Positions 24,121 to 36,744 of a stretch of 64,000 nt of DNA are shown in pieces. Below the pieces are notes generated by a model that saw only the letters and a list, made by a program, of their open reading frames with translations, made no database searches and was not told the origin of the DNA. The DNA lies in the NCBI GenBank assembly GCA_029948255.1, contig JALIZF010001614.1, positions 248,001 to 312,000 of the forward strand, written 5' to 3'. Each line of letters opens with the position of its first letter. Within the stretch, counting starts at the first letter, position 1. The stretch is from Telmatactis stephensoni (taxonomy: Eukaryota; Cnidaria; Anthozoa; Actiniaria; Isophelliidae). The position numbers were made by a program, and so were the translations under genes.

Positions 24121-26110
24121 TATTCTGGAAACCTCGTAAAAATTTAGCGATTTTCATGATCATTAATCTGTGCCAATCTTGACAGGTTAAAGCGAAAAAA
24201 AACCCGTACGTTTGAATTTTTTTTCGGGCCCGGTGTCGTTTCAAAAGCTGCTCGAAAGACGAAGGACACAGAGAATATTTTCAAAGTTGGACGACTTTTT
24301 AGTTGGATTCGTAGCTTTTAAAAACTTCTCATAATGAATGAGTCATTGAGGATCGTGTATTCTTCGTTTCGTGAAGACAACTCCGTGAAGATGCCTTCAG
24401 TAAAGCTGCTTAAAAATCTAGCCAAAGTTGGAAATCAATAATCGTCTGCATTGAGCGTGAAACAAGGACTATGCTTCTATAAAAGACAACAATGAAGACC
24501 AATGAAAGCACTTCAAGGTAAAGACCCTGGCCAGAAAATGATGTCAAAAAGTCTCTTGTACCTATATTTCATATTTTATCATTTTAATTTGGAATTGATG
24601 ACTTAAAAAAAACTTTTAATTATGCACGTTGAACTGTGGCCAAGTTTAAACAAACACTCGATCAAGTAAGCACGAAATGTACAACAACATTTTGTTTTAC
24701 GGTGAACTTTTTGCACTAGAACTTTCTAATAATAATTAATAAAATTAGTAAAAAATGATTTTGAACTTATTTCTACCCCACTAATGTGTAAATGCACGGC
24801 TCAAGTTTGGGTCTGGAATTTAATGAAAAAATTGACAGGAAAAAAAGAAGGAATTTTGCATGCAAACTAGAGTTGTTTTATCATTATTTAAACTTAATAA
24901 ATGCAGACTGAAAAGACTGAAATGCTTAATTCCTTGTTTTCTTGTTATGTCAAGTAGCTTGTGTTTTTATAATCACTTTAAACTGTATTATCAGTGTAAT
25001 CTGGAAGAGAGAAGTGGAAGACAAGTATTCACCTAGCTAGTGTGTCATTCTATTCCATTCTATCTTTAACCGGTAGAAAAAGGATTTGAGTGTTAATCCA
25101 GAACGAAAAATTATTTGGATTAAAACTCGCACGAAGGTCTAGTTTTTGGCGCTTTTCGTCATTATTGCTTGTCATTGAAAATAATCTCCTCTTAATTACT
25201 TGTATCAATTTAAAAAAGGTTTTGGAGATTTTGCTTTCTATTTCTGAAAATTATGAAACACTATAAAGTCAATTGTAAAATCTGACAGTGAATCTGAATA
25301 TTAAAATTTACTGTATTAAAGGTCACTGAGCTTATAAGCCAATACAATATACAAACCAAAACCAAAACTTATTTTAAAAATGCTTTTTAAAATAATATTC
25401 ATTTCAACTTATTCAATTACCACAGGAAGCCCAATTCATTTCAATCAAGAACATAAAAAATATTAAAATTGAAATGGGAGATCTGTTATTAGGTAGTAGT
25501 TGTTTCAATTTGTGTTACCATCTCATCTTATTAAAAGTCATGATTAGTGTAACCTGGAAGAGAGAATTTTTGTTTCATGAAAAGACAACTATCTGTGTCA
25601 TTCTATTCTACATAGTACTAAAACAAGATGCCACAATATAATACTGTCAAAACAGAAAAATCTAAATATAATGTTCTGTAATGTCTAATTGCTTAATTGA
25701 AGGCTGTTGAAATCAGGTCCAGTATTTGTGTGAATGAAATCAGTTTAAGGGATTTTTGGATTTTATTTCTGAGAATTATGAAGCACTACTGCAAATACAA
25801 TTACTGAAAATCTGACTGAATCTGAATAAAAATATCACTGTGGTGACTGAGCTTGCAAGCCTTATAATTCTCAGGAGACTGAAGGGCAAGAGTTTTTTTC
25901 AAACCCTAAAGCAAATGCCATAAAGCTTGATCTATAATCTTTATTTCAACTTTTACAAGAAAATGCAATCTTTGTTTGCCTATTACCACAGGAAGCCCGA
26001 TCAATTTGAATCAAAAACTTCAAAAACAAAGTATTAAAAATTATTATTATTATTGATTTCATTAAATGGGAGCTCCGCTATTAGGTAGTACCTAATTTTT
26101 ATATTATTTT
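24120..26110. repeat. Direct copy of the arm (unit R2)
   Basis: It repeats R1 in the same orientation from AAACCTCGTAAAAATTTAGCG to GGGAGCTCCGCTATTAGG (about 26068), with unique indels such as a ~150-bp replacement near 25065-25195. It contains no gene. Confidence 0.7.
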
Positions 26111-28690
26111 ATCGGCCTTAAGGTGACTGGCTACTATGGATTTTATATTTAACTTTTTTTAAATTTTTAACGGAAATTTAATGCTGATTTCAAATATGAA
26201 AAGAAAAATAGGGTGTCCCGAACTACTTTTTGAGATAATCAGCATAGAATGGATGCATATTTGCGAATTTTTGAGGAAAAGTAGCGTCACCGGAAGTGAT
26301 CAGAAAAAAGTTCTAAATTACAAGAAAATACTTCTACAGGAATACCCTGGGTTCCAGGGGTTTATCGTCTCCTTCCGACGTTAATTTACTTGATAGGAGA
26401 GTCAGTTTATTTTCGCTTCTCGCGCCTTCGGTGCTCGCCTACAAGAGAAAAACTCTCTAATAAAGAAAGCGAATAATAAACCCCTGGAGCCCAGGGTACT
26501 ACAGGAACTGCATTTGCACAAATAATAGCCAATGCTATGTAATGGCATAAATACTTTTGATATAAAGATTAAAAAATACCTTCATTTCTTGACTTTTGTA
26601 CTGTTACTTCCAACAAAAATCTTCTCAAGTCAAACAAAATTTCTTACAAAAATCATTTTTTCATATAGGTTCCAATGAATTATTTTTTTAAATACAAATT
26701 TGATATGTTTGATATAATTAGGAGCTCCGATCTGTCAAATAATCTCAAAAAATAAGAAAAAAAGAAAAAAGAAAAAGAAAGAAAAAGAAAAATAAGTAAT
26801 AACAATGGTAGAAACAAGTAACAACAATGATTGGCTGGTACGAACCAATGATAATCTCTGTTCTATATGAAATACCACAATGCCAAGCGGTCTTCATTTT
26901 CCAATATGGCGCTCCTTCCGGTTGACAGTTTTTTCGCCTTTCTCGCGTTTTCACCGGCACAAAACTCTTCGTTTTTGCACGGGACCCCATACTTTTTTTG
27001 AGCTTATTTGAAAGCGAACAGTAATTATTTCAAATTTTGTGAAAAAATTCATTTTTCCTATGAAAAAAAACTAACTTTTGTAAGAAATTTTGTTCGAGTT
27101 GAGAAGATTTTTTGTTGGGAGTCACGGTACAAAAGTCAAGAAATGAAGGTATTTCTTAGTCTAGCTTTATATAGTCGATTGAAGAAACGTTGTCGGGTCT
27201 AACAACATAGAAGCTGAGACCGAAATGGTGCATGGGATGTCAATAATTATATTCTGATTTATTCATTTAAGCTGCAACCGATAAAAAATCGAAGCCAAAC
27301 GGCCCGCCAACGCAGGTCCTGAACACGCTTTTGGCATTTTGCATCGAAGGCAAACCTGGAAGCGTAAATGAATGAATCAGAATATTATTATTGACATCCC
27401 AAGCACCATTTTGCTCTCAGCTTCTATGTTCTATGTTTTTAGACCCGACAATTAACGTTTCTTCAAATGACTATATCAAAAGTGTTTATGCCATTACGTA
27501 TCATACCATTGGCTATTAAAAACATTCCGCACGGGATCTAGACTTTTGGGAATAGAGACAGCTGTAGTTCTCTGAATACAATTGCTTCTGAGTCTAAATC
27601 CCGTGTGGAATTTTGCAACGGATAGTGAGATGTCGTTTTGAAAAATTAACAAACCATTACCTTGGCAGCTCAAACGTCGACTCGATGTAGTTGCTTACTT
27701 TTGAAGCTTATTGAATTATACCTAGTGCAGCAAAGACAACGACACTTGGCAGCAGGTATGTTAACATCTTGTTCTATCCCATACCTAATAAATTTGACAA
27801 AACAATTCGACAGAATTTGTAGAAGTCGAAGGAATAGAAATTCGCATCGTTCACCTCGTGGTCACAAAAATTACTCCGCAAGTTTGCTTGAGGATAACAT
27901 TGGCGTTTAGCTTCTCGTGTTTCCATATTTTGTTCACAAGTTACAATAGGCATTTGTCTTTCTTATAGCAGATATGGTTCTCGCTGTTTTTGAAATGTTG
28001 TTGAGATTTTGGCGGTAGTTTTGACTACATAATTTTGCATCGTAACAGGTGAGCGCAAATTTGTATCGCAACTTCTAAGGATTAAATTGATGCGATACAT
28101 GGTATATGTAGTCTTTTATGCCTTTCTACTTGATTAACGAAAAAGGAAAAAATTCACCTTGGAATTTTGAATTTATGACCAATTTTTCTCATAAAGCCAT
28201 TTTTAAAAATCGTCTGATATCTCGAAAAAATCATTACCGGTACAAATTTCAAGGCTTGTAGACAAGGGCTGCAAATGTTGTAAAAATCGGACAAGGTTTT
28301 GATTTAAAAAGACGCGATTGAAATTCATGCCCAAAAAACAAATCAATAGGTACGGGCCACCTTATAAATTGATAATTTTTTTCTGATCTCTTCCGGTGAC
28401 ATTATTTTTGCCTCAAAAACTCGCAAATAGGCATCCATACAACGCTGATTATCTCAAAAACGAGCTTTAGACAACATTTTTGAAATCAGCATTAAATTTC
28501 ACTTCAGAAAATTGTGGTTTGACTGATTTCTCTTCATCTTTTTCTATATATAGTAGAATGACTTAAATCAATCCAACAAGCAAATATTTAAGAACAAAAA
28601 ATACAAATATTTTCAGTTAAGTGAAAAATCGGCTGAGGACAGACGGCTAAAGTTTGTCTATTGGCGGTTGCCGTTTGCCGTAAACGTCTA
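26110..28690. mobile_element. Nested inverted repeats
   Basis: The outer pair is about 26165-26310 with 28375-28500 (sharing TTTAATGCTGATTTCAAA and TCACCGGAAG). The next pair is 26515-26565 with 27475-27525. Inside its left flank lies a ~580-bp foldback (26575-26665 with 27040-27160). Inside again, 27205-27270 pairs with 27365-27432. A small TIR pair at 27527-27605 (TTCCGCACGGGAT) follows. No convincing gene. Confidence 0.6.
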
Positions 28691-29005
28691 GTCAATCTTA
28701 AGGTCTCTATTTACTCCAGTCAGAATCTCTCTACCATCGGTCAGGGCAGCAGTGTTTCTTGAATTTATTGCCCCCGGGGTAATGTTGTGTAAGTTCGCTT
28801 TATACGCTAATTGGTTAGTTCCCTCTCCGTCTGAAAGATTTGCCTAGAAGACATGATGACATGAGGTTTTTCCTGTAATTATGTACGTTGGTATTATGGT
28901 CTCTTGGTACGTCATAAACTTTGACGATTGTGTCTAGAGCTGATTTGCTCTGCATAATTGAGATAACCGTCTGAGCCAAGCACTAAATTGCTATATGTAA
29001 TGCTA

Positions 29006-29150
29006 AAAGAGTGATTGCAATAAACACGTGAAATTAAAATTGAATGCTAGTGTGTAATAGTTTAAAAGACACAAAAGAAAACAATGGAAATAAGGTCTAC
29101 TAGTGTCTTCTAGTCTACCAATTATTTCACATTTTTTGCGATCACCCTAT
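29006..29150. mobile_element. TAGAGTG-type MITE, copy 4 (degenerate)
   Basis: AAGAGTGATTGCAATAAAC at the left pairs imperfectly with the inverse at about 29120-29150. It shares the AAGAAAACAATGG interior with copies 5 and 6. Confidence 0.5.
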
Positions 29151-29199
29151 TGATGCATTCTCAAATTAGTATGTCAATTTAGTACATATTTGTTTATAG

Positions 29200-29354
29200 T
29201 AGAGTGATTTTCATCGGACTGTGTAACAATTACTAATAGTCAGTGTTTAATAGTGTCTAATAGTTGTATTGCAACAAAAGAAAACAATGGGTGCAGAGTC
29301 TATTAGTGTCTATTAGCTTAGTAACTATTTCACAGTTCGGTGAAAATCACTCTA
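29200..29354. mobile_element. TAGAGTG-ended MITE, copy 5
   Basis: The ends TAGAGTGATTTTCA and TGAAAATCACTCTA are matched inverted repeats. The middle of the arm (CGGACTGTG against CACAGTTCG) is unlike copies 1-3 and 6. Interior AAGAAAACAATGG is shared. Confidence 0.75.
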
Positions 29355-30604
29355 TTATAAGATTTTAGTGCTGCTGCTAGTTAATGTTGGTTCTACAATA
29401 AAAATTCATGAGATAATAATACATGGGCTAGTGTAAGGGGAGACAAAAACATTAAGCTTGAAAGACGTACGGCGCATATTACGTATTGAATGACATAAAG
29501 GAGTTACGATGCCAAGCTGCTAGCATATGTTGTCAGTGTTTATAAATGTTACTATATCTAAACATTTGCTACACTCAGACAATTTTTGTTGACGACGTTA
29601 GTGACTATAAACACGAGCAATATATAAACCGCAATATACGACCCAACATTGCGAAGTTTGTTGACAAACGAGAAGAAATCCTTGCTCACCTCATTTTCTT
29701 TCGTTCCTCTTCGTTTTCCTCGGTATTCCTGACAGCCTCTCCGCTTGAAGAAGCACAAACGAGCTCAGTCATGCTCTAGAATTGAACTTCCTTTCCTCTG
29801 TGTGAAAAAGGCATGCACTGAGATGAACAGCTAGTCGCGGCTGGTTTACTATGTAGAGCTGTTCAATCAAGCAAAGTACAAGCTATTAACCTTTCTGAAA
29901 TGTGTCAGAGCCAACAGCAAGAGGAGTTTGAATTAATTAGTTAAAAAATGGATTGAAAACAGCGAAAATCTTTGTAAAATCACCGCCGTATATAACGCTG
30001 AAAAGCAGACAAAGAGAAAAAGCCTAGCTACTTAGCCTTGAACTCTGCCAAAAACCATTTAAGAGCAGACGAAGCGATGCTGTGATTGGCCTTTTCCAAG
30101 CAAATGAATTGAACGCCAATCAGTGACATTCTTCGGTGTTATAAGATAGCAATGACCACACGCGTCCGCTTTGACATTCTACAAAATAGAAACTCTTAGT
30201 CCTAGCTACCACTTCTTGAAATCGACCGTTTCGTTCCATTAATTGTAAAAACAAAACAACCAAACCAAAGCACACAAAAACATAAACCAAACGAACCAAC
30301 AACAAAAACAACCAAAAACCCAGTACAAAACAAAACAACAACAGCAACAACAACAAAACAAATAACACGCACTCACGGCCAATGATAAAAATTCTTAAGT
30401 GAACAGAACCACTTTTAGGACAGAAATTTGACATGTTCTTATTTGGCATATTCTAATTTGACATATTCTACTTTAGGCGATCACTCAAAGGGATTGTTAA
30501 AAGAATAATTGCTCAATTGCTCCGTTCTGACAGCCAGGGAAGACATAAAAATATATCGACAGCCAGTTTCAAAGTTAAGGAAAGACAGATAAATCGATCA
30601 CTCT

Positions 30605-31190
30605 AGATAATAATAACCATTTTTATTTATTAGCCTTCCAACAAACTGTTTGGGAGGACTGTATAGGTGATACCACCTTAATATAGTCTCTAGATAAAAA
30701 TACAAAAAATTAAAGAATTAAATTATCAAATCCAAGGAATAAAAATTAATTAATGAATGGTGAATTAATTAATAATTAAGGCCTACAGTAAGAGCAGCGG
30801 CGGCATTTCACCCAATAACAAGTCTTAGAAGTCTCAAAAGAAGACACTGAAAAAGTTGTTGAGATAATGACTGTAAAGTATACGCTTAAAGGTCGATACA
30901 TTAGTAGATTGCCAGAGCTCAGCCGGAAGACCATTCCATAGTGGAACTACACGATTAAAGAAAGATGGGGCAAAGGTCTCGGTCCTAAATAAAGAAACAT
31001 TATAGAGTGGTCTCTTATCTGCTCGCCTTGTGCGTTTAGATTGCTTGTCAGCGCTTTGAAATTTTGATATTTTAATAAATCTAAATCGTAAAGCCCAAGT
31101 CTGCATGTGAATAAAAAGTTAATATCCTGCAATTCTCGTCGCAACGGTAAAGGCAAATTAAAAGCTTGAGAGAAATGACAGAAATGAGTC
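30605..31190 (-). mobile_element. LINE 3' fragment
   Basis: Two minus-strand frames give PLRRELQDINFLFTCRLGLYDL (about 31140-31060) and then, after a frameshift, FNRVVPLWNGLPAELWQST (about 30960-30900). These are the standard C-terminal sequences of CR1/L2-like LINEs. The 3' UTR ends in an ATT-repeat near 30610. The fragment is dead and 5'-truncated. Confidence 0.75.
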
Positions 31191-31630
31191 TAGACTTGCA
31201 TTCTTGTAGTGTCAGAGCATCGTTGAACACCTTAACAAGATTACGCTTGCGCGCGATGAGCTGCAGATCAGACTAGAACACCAACTTCTAACTATTGTAA
31301 AGTAATTTCTTAGCACATAGAAACGTAAAGATACTTACAAAAACACACATTGCTCTGAACAGCTCGGAATTTCGCGGACGCTGACCAAAAAATCGCGGGC
31401 TTAAACGAAAAAGGCGCGAGTTTGTTTGCATTTGACAGCGTTTGAAAGCGATGATGGAATTGTTCAAAGTTGATCCTTGAAAATACCTTTGAAAACGAGT
31501 TATTTTGATCGTTATTCGAATCAGTTCAAGTAGTTTGTATAACATCTTTTTTGAGATAAGTTCTTACAGTTCTCGGCTTGTTCCGGACCGAAACTACTTG
31601 CGCAAACTTGAAATTAAAACCCAATTCCTC

Positions 31631-31812
31631 AATAGGCCATTTGCATGATGGCGTCATATACTACAACTACCAGAATGCTTTGGCCACTTTCTTTATTTAG
31701 TGCCAATTGCTCGACTATTCTCAAAAAAGAATAAAAATCTGAATAAGAAAAAAAATTCGTAGAGCATTCTGGTAGTTGTAGTAAAATGACGCCATCGTGC
31801 AAATGGCCTATT
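31631..31812. mobile_element. MITE with ~50-bp inverted ends
   Basis: AATAGGCCATTTGCATGATG at the left pairs with the inverse at 31791-31812. The arms continue through TACAACTACCAGAATGCT, about 50 bp in all. Confidence 0.8.
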
Positions 31813-31997
31813 CGATCCTCATTGTCGGACTTTTAGCATTGCATACTGTACGTTTGTTAGGCTGTGTTCATATGGACGATTTCGTGACGGGCTGATTTCC
31901 GTTACCTGACGGATTTTACATGTTAGATAGGTTTTTAACTCGTTGATTGCAAATTCGCGAGTTATTGTGGGGGACAGATATGGAGATGAGTCACTCA

Positions 31998-32040
31998 CGC
32001 ACGTACTCACTCACTCACTCACTCACTCACTCACTCACTC
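31998..32040. repeat. (ACTC)n microsatellite
   Basis: This is a pure tetranucleotide run. A longer AAAC/AAGC tract follows at 32418-32545. Confidence 0.9.
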
Positions 32041-33280
32041 GAGTATCACTGTAAACTTTCCACTTTTAATGATGTCGACGAATGCGAAATGCAATCGAGA
32101 GAGGTTAAGCTAAGGTTCACTTAAACGTGAAGCAGCAGGCTACAAAGAAGAATCACTGGACCTGCTTTTTTTCATGTCTACCGTTGCCGTTTTAACGCGA
32201 GGGTGAGTCATTTCGTGTTTGCTGCGAAAGAAATAAGTCACGCTCTCATTTGAGTGCTAAAAGAACAACGCCAGAAAAGAGTAAGTCACGTGATCCTCTT
32301 CACCGTCTGCCGTTTCATCCTGTTTAAGCAAAGTTTAACCTCTCTATTAACGAAACAGAAACTGTGGGACTTGTTTTAAACAGATATTTTATAGTATTAC
32401 GAAGAAGAAAACAATTTCAAAACAAACAAATAAACAAACAAACAAACAAACAAAGCAAGCAAGCAAGCAAGTAAGCAAACAAACAAACAAACAAACAAAC
32501 AAGAAACAAAACAAACAAACAAGAAAGAAACAAGAAACAAAACAAAGGCAACAACTTAAGGCCAAAGTGAATTAAGTGGATAATTGACTTTTGAGAAAAT
32601 TGCTTACTACGTGATTACTAGTTTTTCAAGTCCAAAAACTCTTTAACTAATGAAAAGAAACATTTCAAAGTTAAAAAAGCGCCCGAATCCGCAACCAAAA
32701 GCAAATTAGCATGCTAATTTTACGCAAATATCTAATCCATGATAATTTTGCTAAGATTATTTAAATAAAATTGCTGTGAAAGTTCATTGGATAAGCACTT
32801 TTATCATTACGTAATACACATATTATAGTCAGGTGATTTAATTCCATAGACAGTCCAACATTGCATTGATGAAGGTAAGTTGAATTTTACTTTCTCTAGT
32901 AGAAAATAGTTTTCTTATCAACAACAAGCAGTTCATTTGTTTATTTTTTTAACATTAACGTTTCCCAATATAAGAAACAAGTATCAGGTCCTCGATTGCG
33001 CTCAAGACGTCTAGTGTGCTAACCCACAATTAAATGTTAAAAAAGACACCTATTTTAACTCAAGATTATCAATACTAATCGTCCTTCGAACAATCGCGAG
33101 CTCAGAGGAAGAGAGGCATTAGAATTTAAGAGGTTAGCCAAAAGTAGCCTTTAAGTGAATTGAACTCTTTTAATAATCATAAGTCGCCTTAAAACGTCAT
33201 AAAACGTCTAAATTGTCAATTTTCTAAATGAAAGTGTTTGACTTTTTTCCTAAGCTCTGTGTTTGTATTACTCATTTTAA

Positions 33281-33532
33281 AGGCTGGTTCACACTAGCGT
33301 CGGAATCAGAATCGGAATCGTAAGAAAACAACAAAGAATTTAGGGATTAGAATACAAAAGAAAGGTGTTTTTCTTTGTTCCTTCCTTTGTCTTTGATTAT
33401 GCTTATGCTTGGTCTTATGTTTCTTGCGATGCTTATGTCGATGTCTTATGTCACACGCTTGACTTAACTCTTTTGTCTTTTCCTTTGTTTTCTGCTTCCG
33501 ATTCCGAATCCGACGCTAGTGTGAACCAGCCT
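33281..33532. mobile_element. Harbinger-type MITE in T1, empty in T2
   Basis: The inverted ends AGGCTGGTTCACACTAGCG and the inverse are flanked by TAA (33278-33280, 33533-33535). T2 reads straight through the site with one TAA (about 34884-34892), which fixes the element boundaries. Confidence 0.85.
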
Positions 33533-34030
33533 TAAAATTAATTGGGAAATATTCTTCAGTGTAGTTGCTACAGATCTAGATTCACTTTTTGTCCATTTTT
33601 TTGGTGAACAGCTGCATGCAGCAATTTGTCCGACGACATTGTCATTTCTGAATAAAGCGTTTTGTCGAATAATTTTCTGTTAAACTAAATTCAAATTAAG
33701 AGAATTTTTTTTTTCAAAATCAAGTAATAATTTCTAGAAGTGCCAAAAACTAGCCCCTTGTGGAAGTTTTAATTCAAATTTTCGTTTTGGACTAACACTC
33801 AAATTCTATTTTTATCAGTTAGGAATTGATCTACTAAGATACCATGCCTGTTTAACTACAGTCTTTTGAATTGTACAAAGTGCATGTTATCCTGTATATT
33901 CGTTCAAATTTAGCAAACTTCGAACTAAATGTAAAGAATGATATGGCAAATGAGCGAAAGAAGGCCTAAAACTCACTTTCGATTCAAATTTTCACTTTGG
34001 CCGATTAATACTTTTATCCAACTCTTATTA

Positions 34031-34233
34031 GGGATAATTTACACGCTACGATTTGTCGGCCCGATTTGAAATCCATTGTTTTTGCGCCCCAATTCATTTG
34101 ATTTTCCTTAAAAAAAATCGGCCCGACACGAAAAAATTTGTAGTCGATTTCTGCGAATCGGGCTGATTGTTCCTTTTCCCGAACAAACCTTGTTAAAAAA
34201 TCGGGCCGACAATCGTAGCGTGTAAATCAGCCT
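34031..34233. mobile_element. Second MITE in T1, empty in T2
   Basis: The inverted ends share TTTACACGCTACGATTGTCG-like text and are flanked by TTA. T2 reads ACTCTTATTAATC across the site (about 35380). The ends resemble the MITE at 33281 (AGGCTGRTTYACAC), suggesting the same superfamily. Confidence 0.8.
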
Positions 34234-34349
34234 TTAATCAAAACCACTTACAAACAGCCTAAACTTTCTGAAAGTAATAACGTTAGCTTTGTACAACAGT
34301 TACTCTTTTGTTGCCCAATGCTTGAACGTGAAAAAATCTCGATCCTCTA

Positions 34350-34384
34350 AAAACAAACAAACAAACAAACAAACAAACAAACAA
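34350..34384. repeat. (CAAA)n at the T1/T2 junction
   Basis: A pure tetranucleotide run sits exactly between the end of T1 and the start of T2. Confidence 0.9.
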
Positions 34385-35515
34385 ATTCCGTAGACAATCC
34401 AACATTACATTGATGAAGGTAAGTTGAATTTTACTTTCTCTAGTATAAAACAGTTTTCTCATCAACAAGCAGTTTATTTAAACTTTTTTTTCAACTTTAA
34501 CTTTTCCCAATATAAGGAACAAGTATTAGGTCCTCGATATTGTGCTAACCCACAATTAAATGTTAAAAAAACCATTGATTTTAACTCAAGATTATCAATA
34601 CTAATCGTCCTTCGAATAATCGCGAGCTCTGCAGAGGAAGAAAGGCATTATAATTTAACTAGATCGAGTCTGAGGCTTGTAAATCCTGCATATAGGCCCA
34701 TTCCAGGACTCTTTTGATAAGTTGCCTTAAACGCCTTAAAACGCCTAAAAACGCCAATTGAGCATTAATTGTCAGTTTTCGAAATGAAAGTCTTGTTGAA
34801 CTGTTAAACCACTTTTCACTGAAAATACTTCAAATTGACTTTTTTCTCAGAAGCTTTGTGTTTATGTTACTCATGTTTATTTTTAAAATTAATTGGGAAA
34901 TATTCTTCAGTGTAGTTGCTACAGATCTAGATTCACTTTTTGTCCATTTCTTTGGTGAACAGCTGCAGCAATTTGTCCGATGACATTGTCAATTTTCTGA
35001 ATATAAGTTTTGTCGAATAACTTCCTGTTAAACTAAATCCAAATTAAGAGGATATTTTTTTGTTTTCAATATCAAGTAGTAATTTCTAAGTGCCAAAAAC
35101 TAGCCCCTTGTGGAAGTTTTAATTTAAATTTTCGTTTTGGATTAACACTCAAATTCTATTTTTATCAGTTAGGAATTGATCTATATACTAAGATACCCTG
35201 CCTGTTTAAAACAGTCTTTTGAGTTGTACAAAGTTATCCCGTATTTTCATCCAAATTTAGCAGCTTTCTAATTCGAGCTGAATGTAAAAAATGATATGGC
35301 AAATGATCGTGAGCGAAAGAAGGCCTAAAACTCACTTTCGATTCAAATTTTCACTTTGGATTAACACTTTTAACCAACTCTTATTAATCAAAACCACTTA
35401 CAAATTAACAACCTTTAATTCAATAACTTTAGCTTTGTACAACAGTTACTCTTCAAGTGAATAGATTTTTTGTTGCCCAATGCTTGAACGTGAAAAAAAT
35501 CTCGTTAATCTAGTT
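34385..35515. repeat. Triplicated segment, copy T2
   Basis: It parallels T1 without the two MITEs. The frame 34424-34717 is not preserved in T1 or T3 and is judged non-coding. Confidence 0.75.
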
Positions 35516-36533
35516 AAACAATTATTTCAAAAAAATCTAGTTAACAATTATTCCTCGAAATCGAGTCGTATGTCATGAGAGACGAGTCATCAACTACGAA
35601 ACATTTTCTTAATCTATCTTAGGAAACACAGTAACTTGGCATCTACAAACGTTTGTAATTAATCTTTGAATTTGCACATTTGGCATTTTAACAGCAACCT
35701 GAAGATAGGCTTCCTATCTTACTTGGCTTATGCTTAGTTGTCCTTTCTATTCTTAGAGGGTAGTCCTGCCTATTTTTGCACATAATTACAATTGGCTTGC
35801 AAGAATCAATTGCCAGTCAGGAAATTGCCATTCGAGACAAGAGTAATTTGAAAGTCAACCAGATTGGACGTTTTCAAGATAAAAAAAAGCAATTTAGCTC
35901 CGTGAAGGAAGTTGTCAGTTCTTCTCCTACGTGTGTCCTTTGCAGAAAGTTTTGGATCAAAATATGTTGACAGGGAAACTAGGATATCAAACAATTGTCA
36001 AAAAGTTGTCATTCGCTCGGCAGTCAACTCTATTCCATATTTGGGCAGGCATTACCTTATTTGGAAATCACGTTGATCCATTTTTGCTGATTTTTCGGCA
36101 AAACGGTCAAAAATTTGATCAAAACTTGCAGAAATTGTAGCTATGAAACACATCACATTGTCCACCATCTTGAAAATTGCTTAGAAACCTCGCTTTTCAA
36201 TAAACAGGAAACCCAATGGTAAAAACACAGGAAGCCCGCGAAAGGTAACAATTGAGTCTGCTGCAAAACACTATTTTCGACGAGCGGCGGATTATGAGAT
36301 ATTTTATGAGATATTTTTGTTTTTCATAAGGCAGCTGTGTCGATGATCGGCTAACAACGCTGACTACTATCTTAATGAAAACTCTTTACAAACACGTCAA
36401 GAATATCTTTGAATATTTAAAATATACTTCAGCCAATGTAAACAGTGAACAATTTAGAACCAAAGCCGGCTAACTTGACTGATCTACTTTAATATTTTGT
36501 AAATTGAATAACTATCGTAAAAACTATACGATT
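35516..36533. other. Unassigned, partly repetitive
   Basis: The segment 36036-36250 (CATTACCTTATTTGGAAATC, ATGAAACACATCACATTGTC, GGAAGCCCGC) recurs at 48080-48490. A frame at 35776-35970 (SSPTCVLCRKFWIKIC) has no recognisable family. Confidence 0.4.
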
Positions 36534-36628
36534 GGATGGCGCAGTAGTGAAAGCTTTTGACTTCGTTCGAGCCAGATGAACCGTGTTCGAGATAACTATG
36601 AAATAAAGAATTTGTTCTGTTCTGTTAT
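36534..36628 (+). mobile_element. tRNA-derived SINE
   Basis: An A-box-like TGGCGCAGTAGTGAAAGC and a B-box-like GTGTTCGAGATAAC are about 35 bp apart. AATAAAG and a TTCTG repeat tail follow (36613-36627). The layout matches a short tRNA-SINE; no cloverleaf tRNA gene is claimed. Confidence 0.5.
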
Positions 36629-36744
36629 ACTTTTTTCTTTCTCTTTCTTTTTTTTAGATTACCATTCGTTCTTGTGTAAAAAGGAACAGCATTCATTCCA
36701 TTATATAGAAAATTGACTTTCCTTTTCATTATATATATCAATTC

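Larger units (their letters stand above)
19700..28709. mobile_element. 9-kb composite of foldback elements with outer inverted ends
   Basis: The left end at 19700 (TAGAGACCTTAAGATTGACG) is the inverse of the right end at 28691-28709, and weaker pairing (GGCAAAC) extends about 40 bp inward. Between them are a large foldback (19.7-24.1 kb), a direct third copy (24.1-26.1 kb) and nested inverted repeats (26.1-28.5 kb). No transposase frame was found. Whether it ever moved as one unit is inference. Confidence 0.5.
28710..30600. other. Mostly unassigned interval with two MITEs
   Basis: Apart from the MITEs at 29006-29150 and 29200-29354, and a CAA/AAAC-rich tract near 30250-30360, nothing coding is recognised. 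Short frames at 29546-29779 and 30120-30449 follow low-complexity or antisense text. Confidence 0.4.
32740..34345. repeat. Triplicated segment, copy T1
   Basis: It is homologous to T2 (34385-35515) and, more distantly, T3 (36745-37480). Shared marks are GATGAAGGTAAGTTGAATTT, TACAGATCTAGATTCAC, and CCAAAAACTAGCCCCTTGTGG. T1 carries two MITEs missing from T2. A donor-like ATGAAG|GTAAGTT recurs in T1 and T2, but no exon could be built. Confidence 0.75.

Noticed and set aside
27662..27910. 82-codon frame beginning MAAQTSTRCSCLLLKLIELY
   Set aside because: It resembles Leu-rich starts of Harbinger-type proteins only loosely, and no further exon was found.
36534..36628. A functional tRNA gene
   Set aside because: Only A- and B-box-like stretches are present; acceptor and anticodon stems do not form, so a SINE is the better call.
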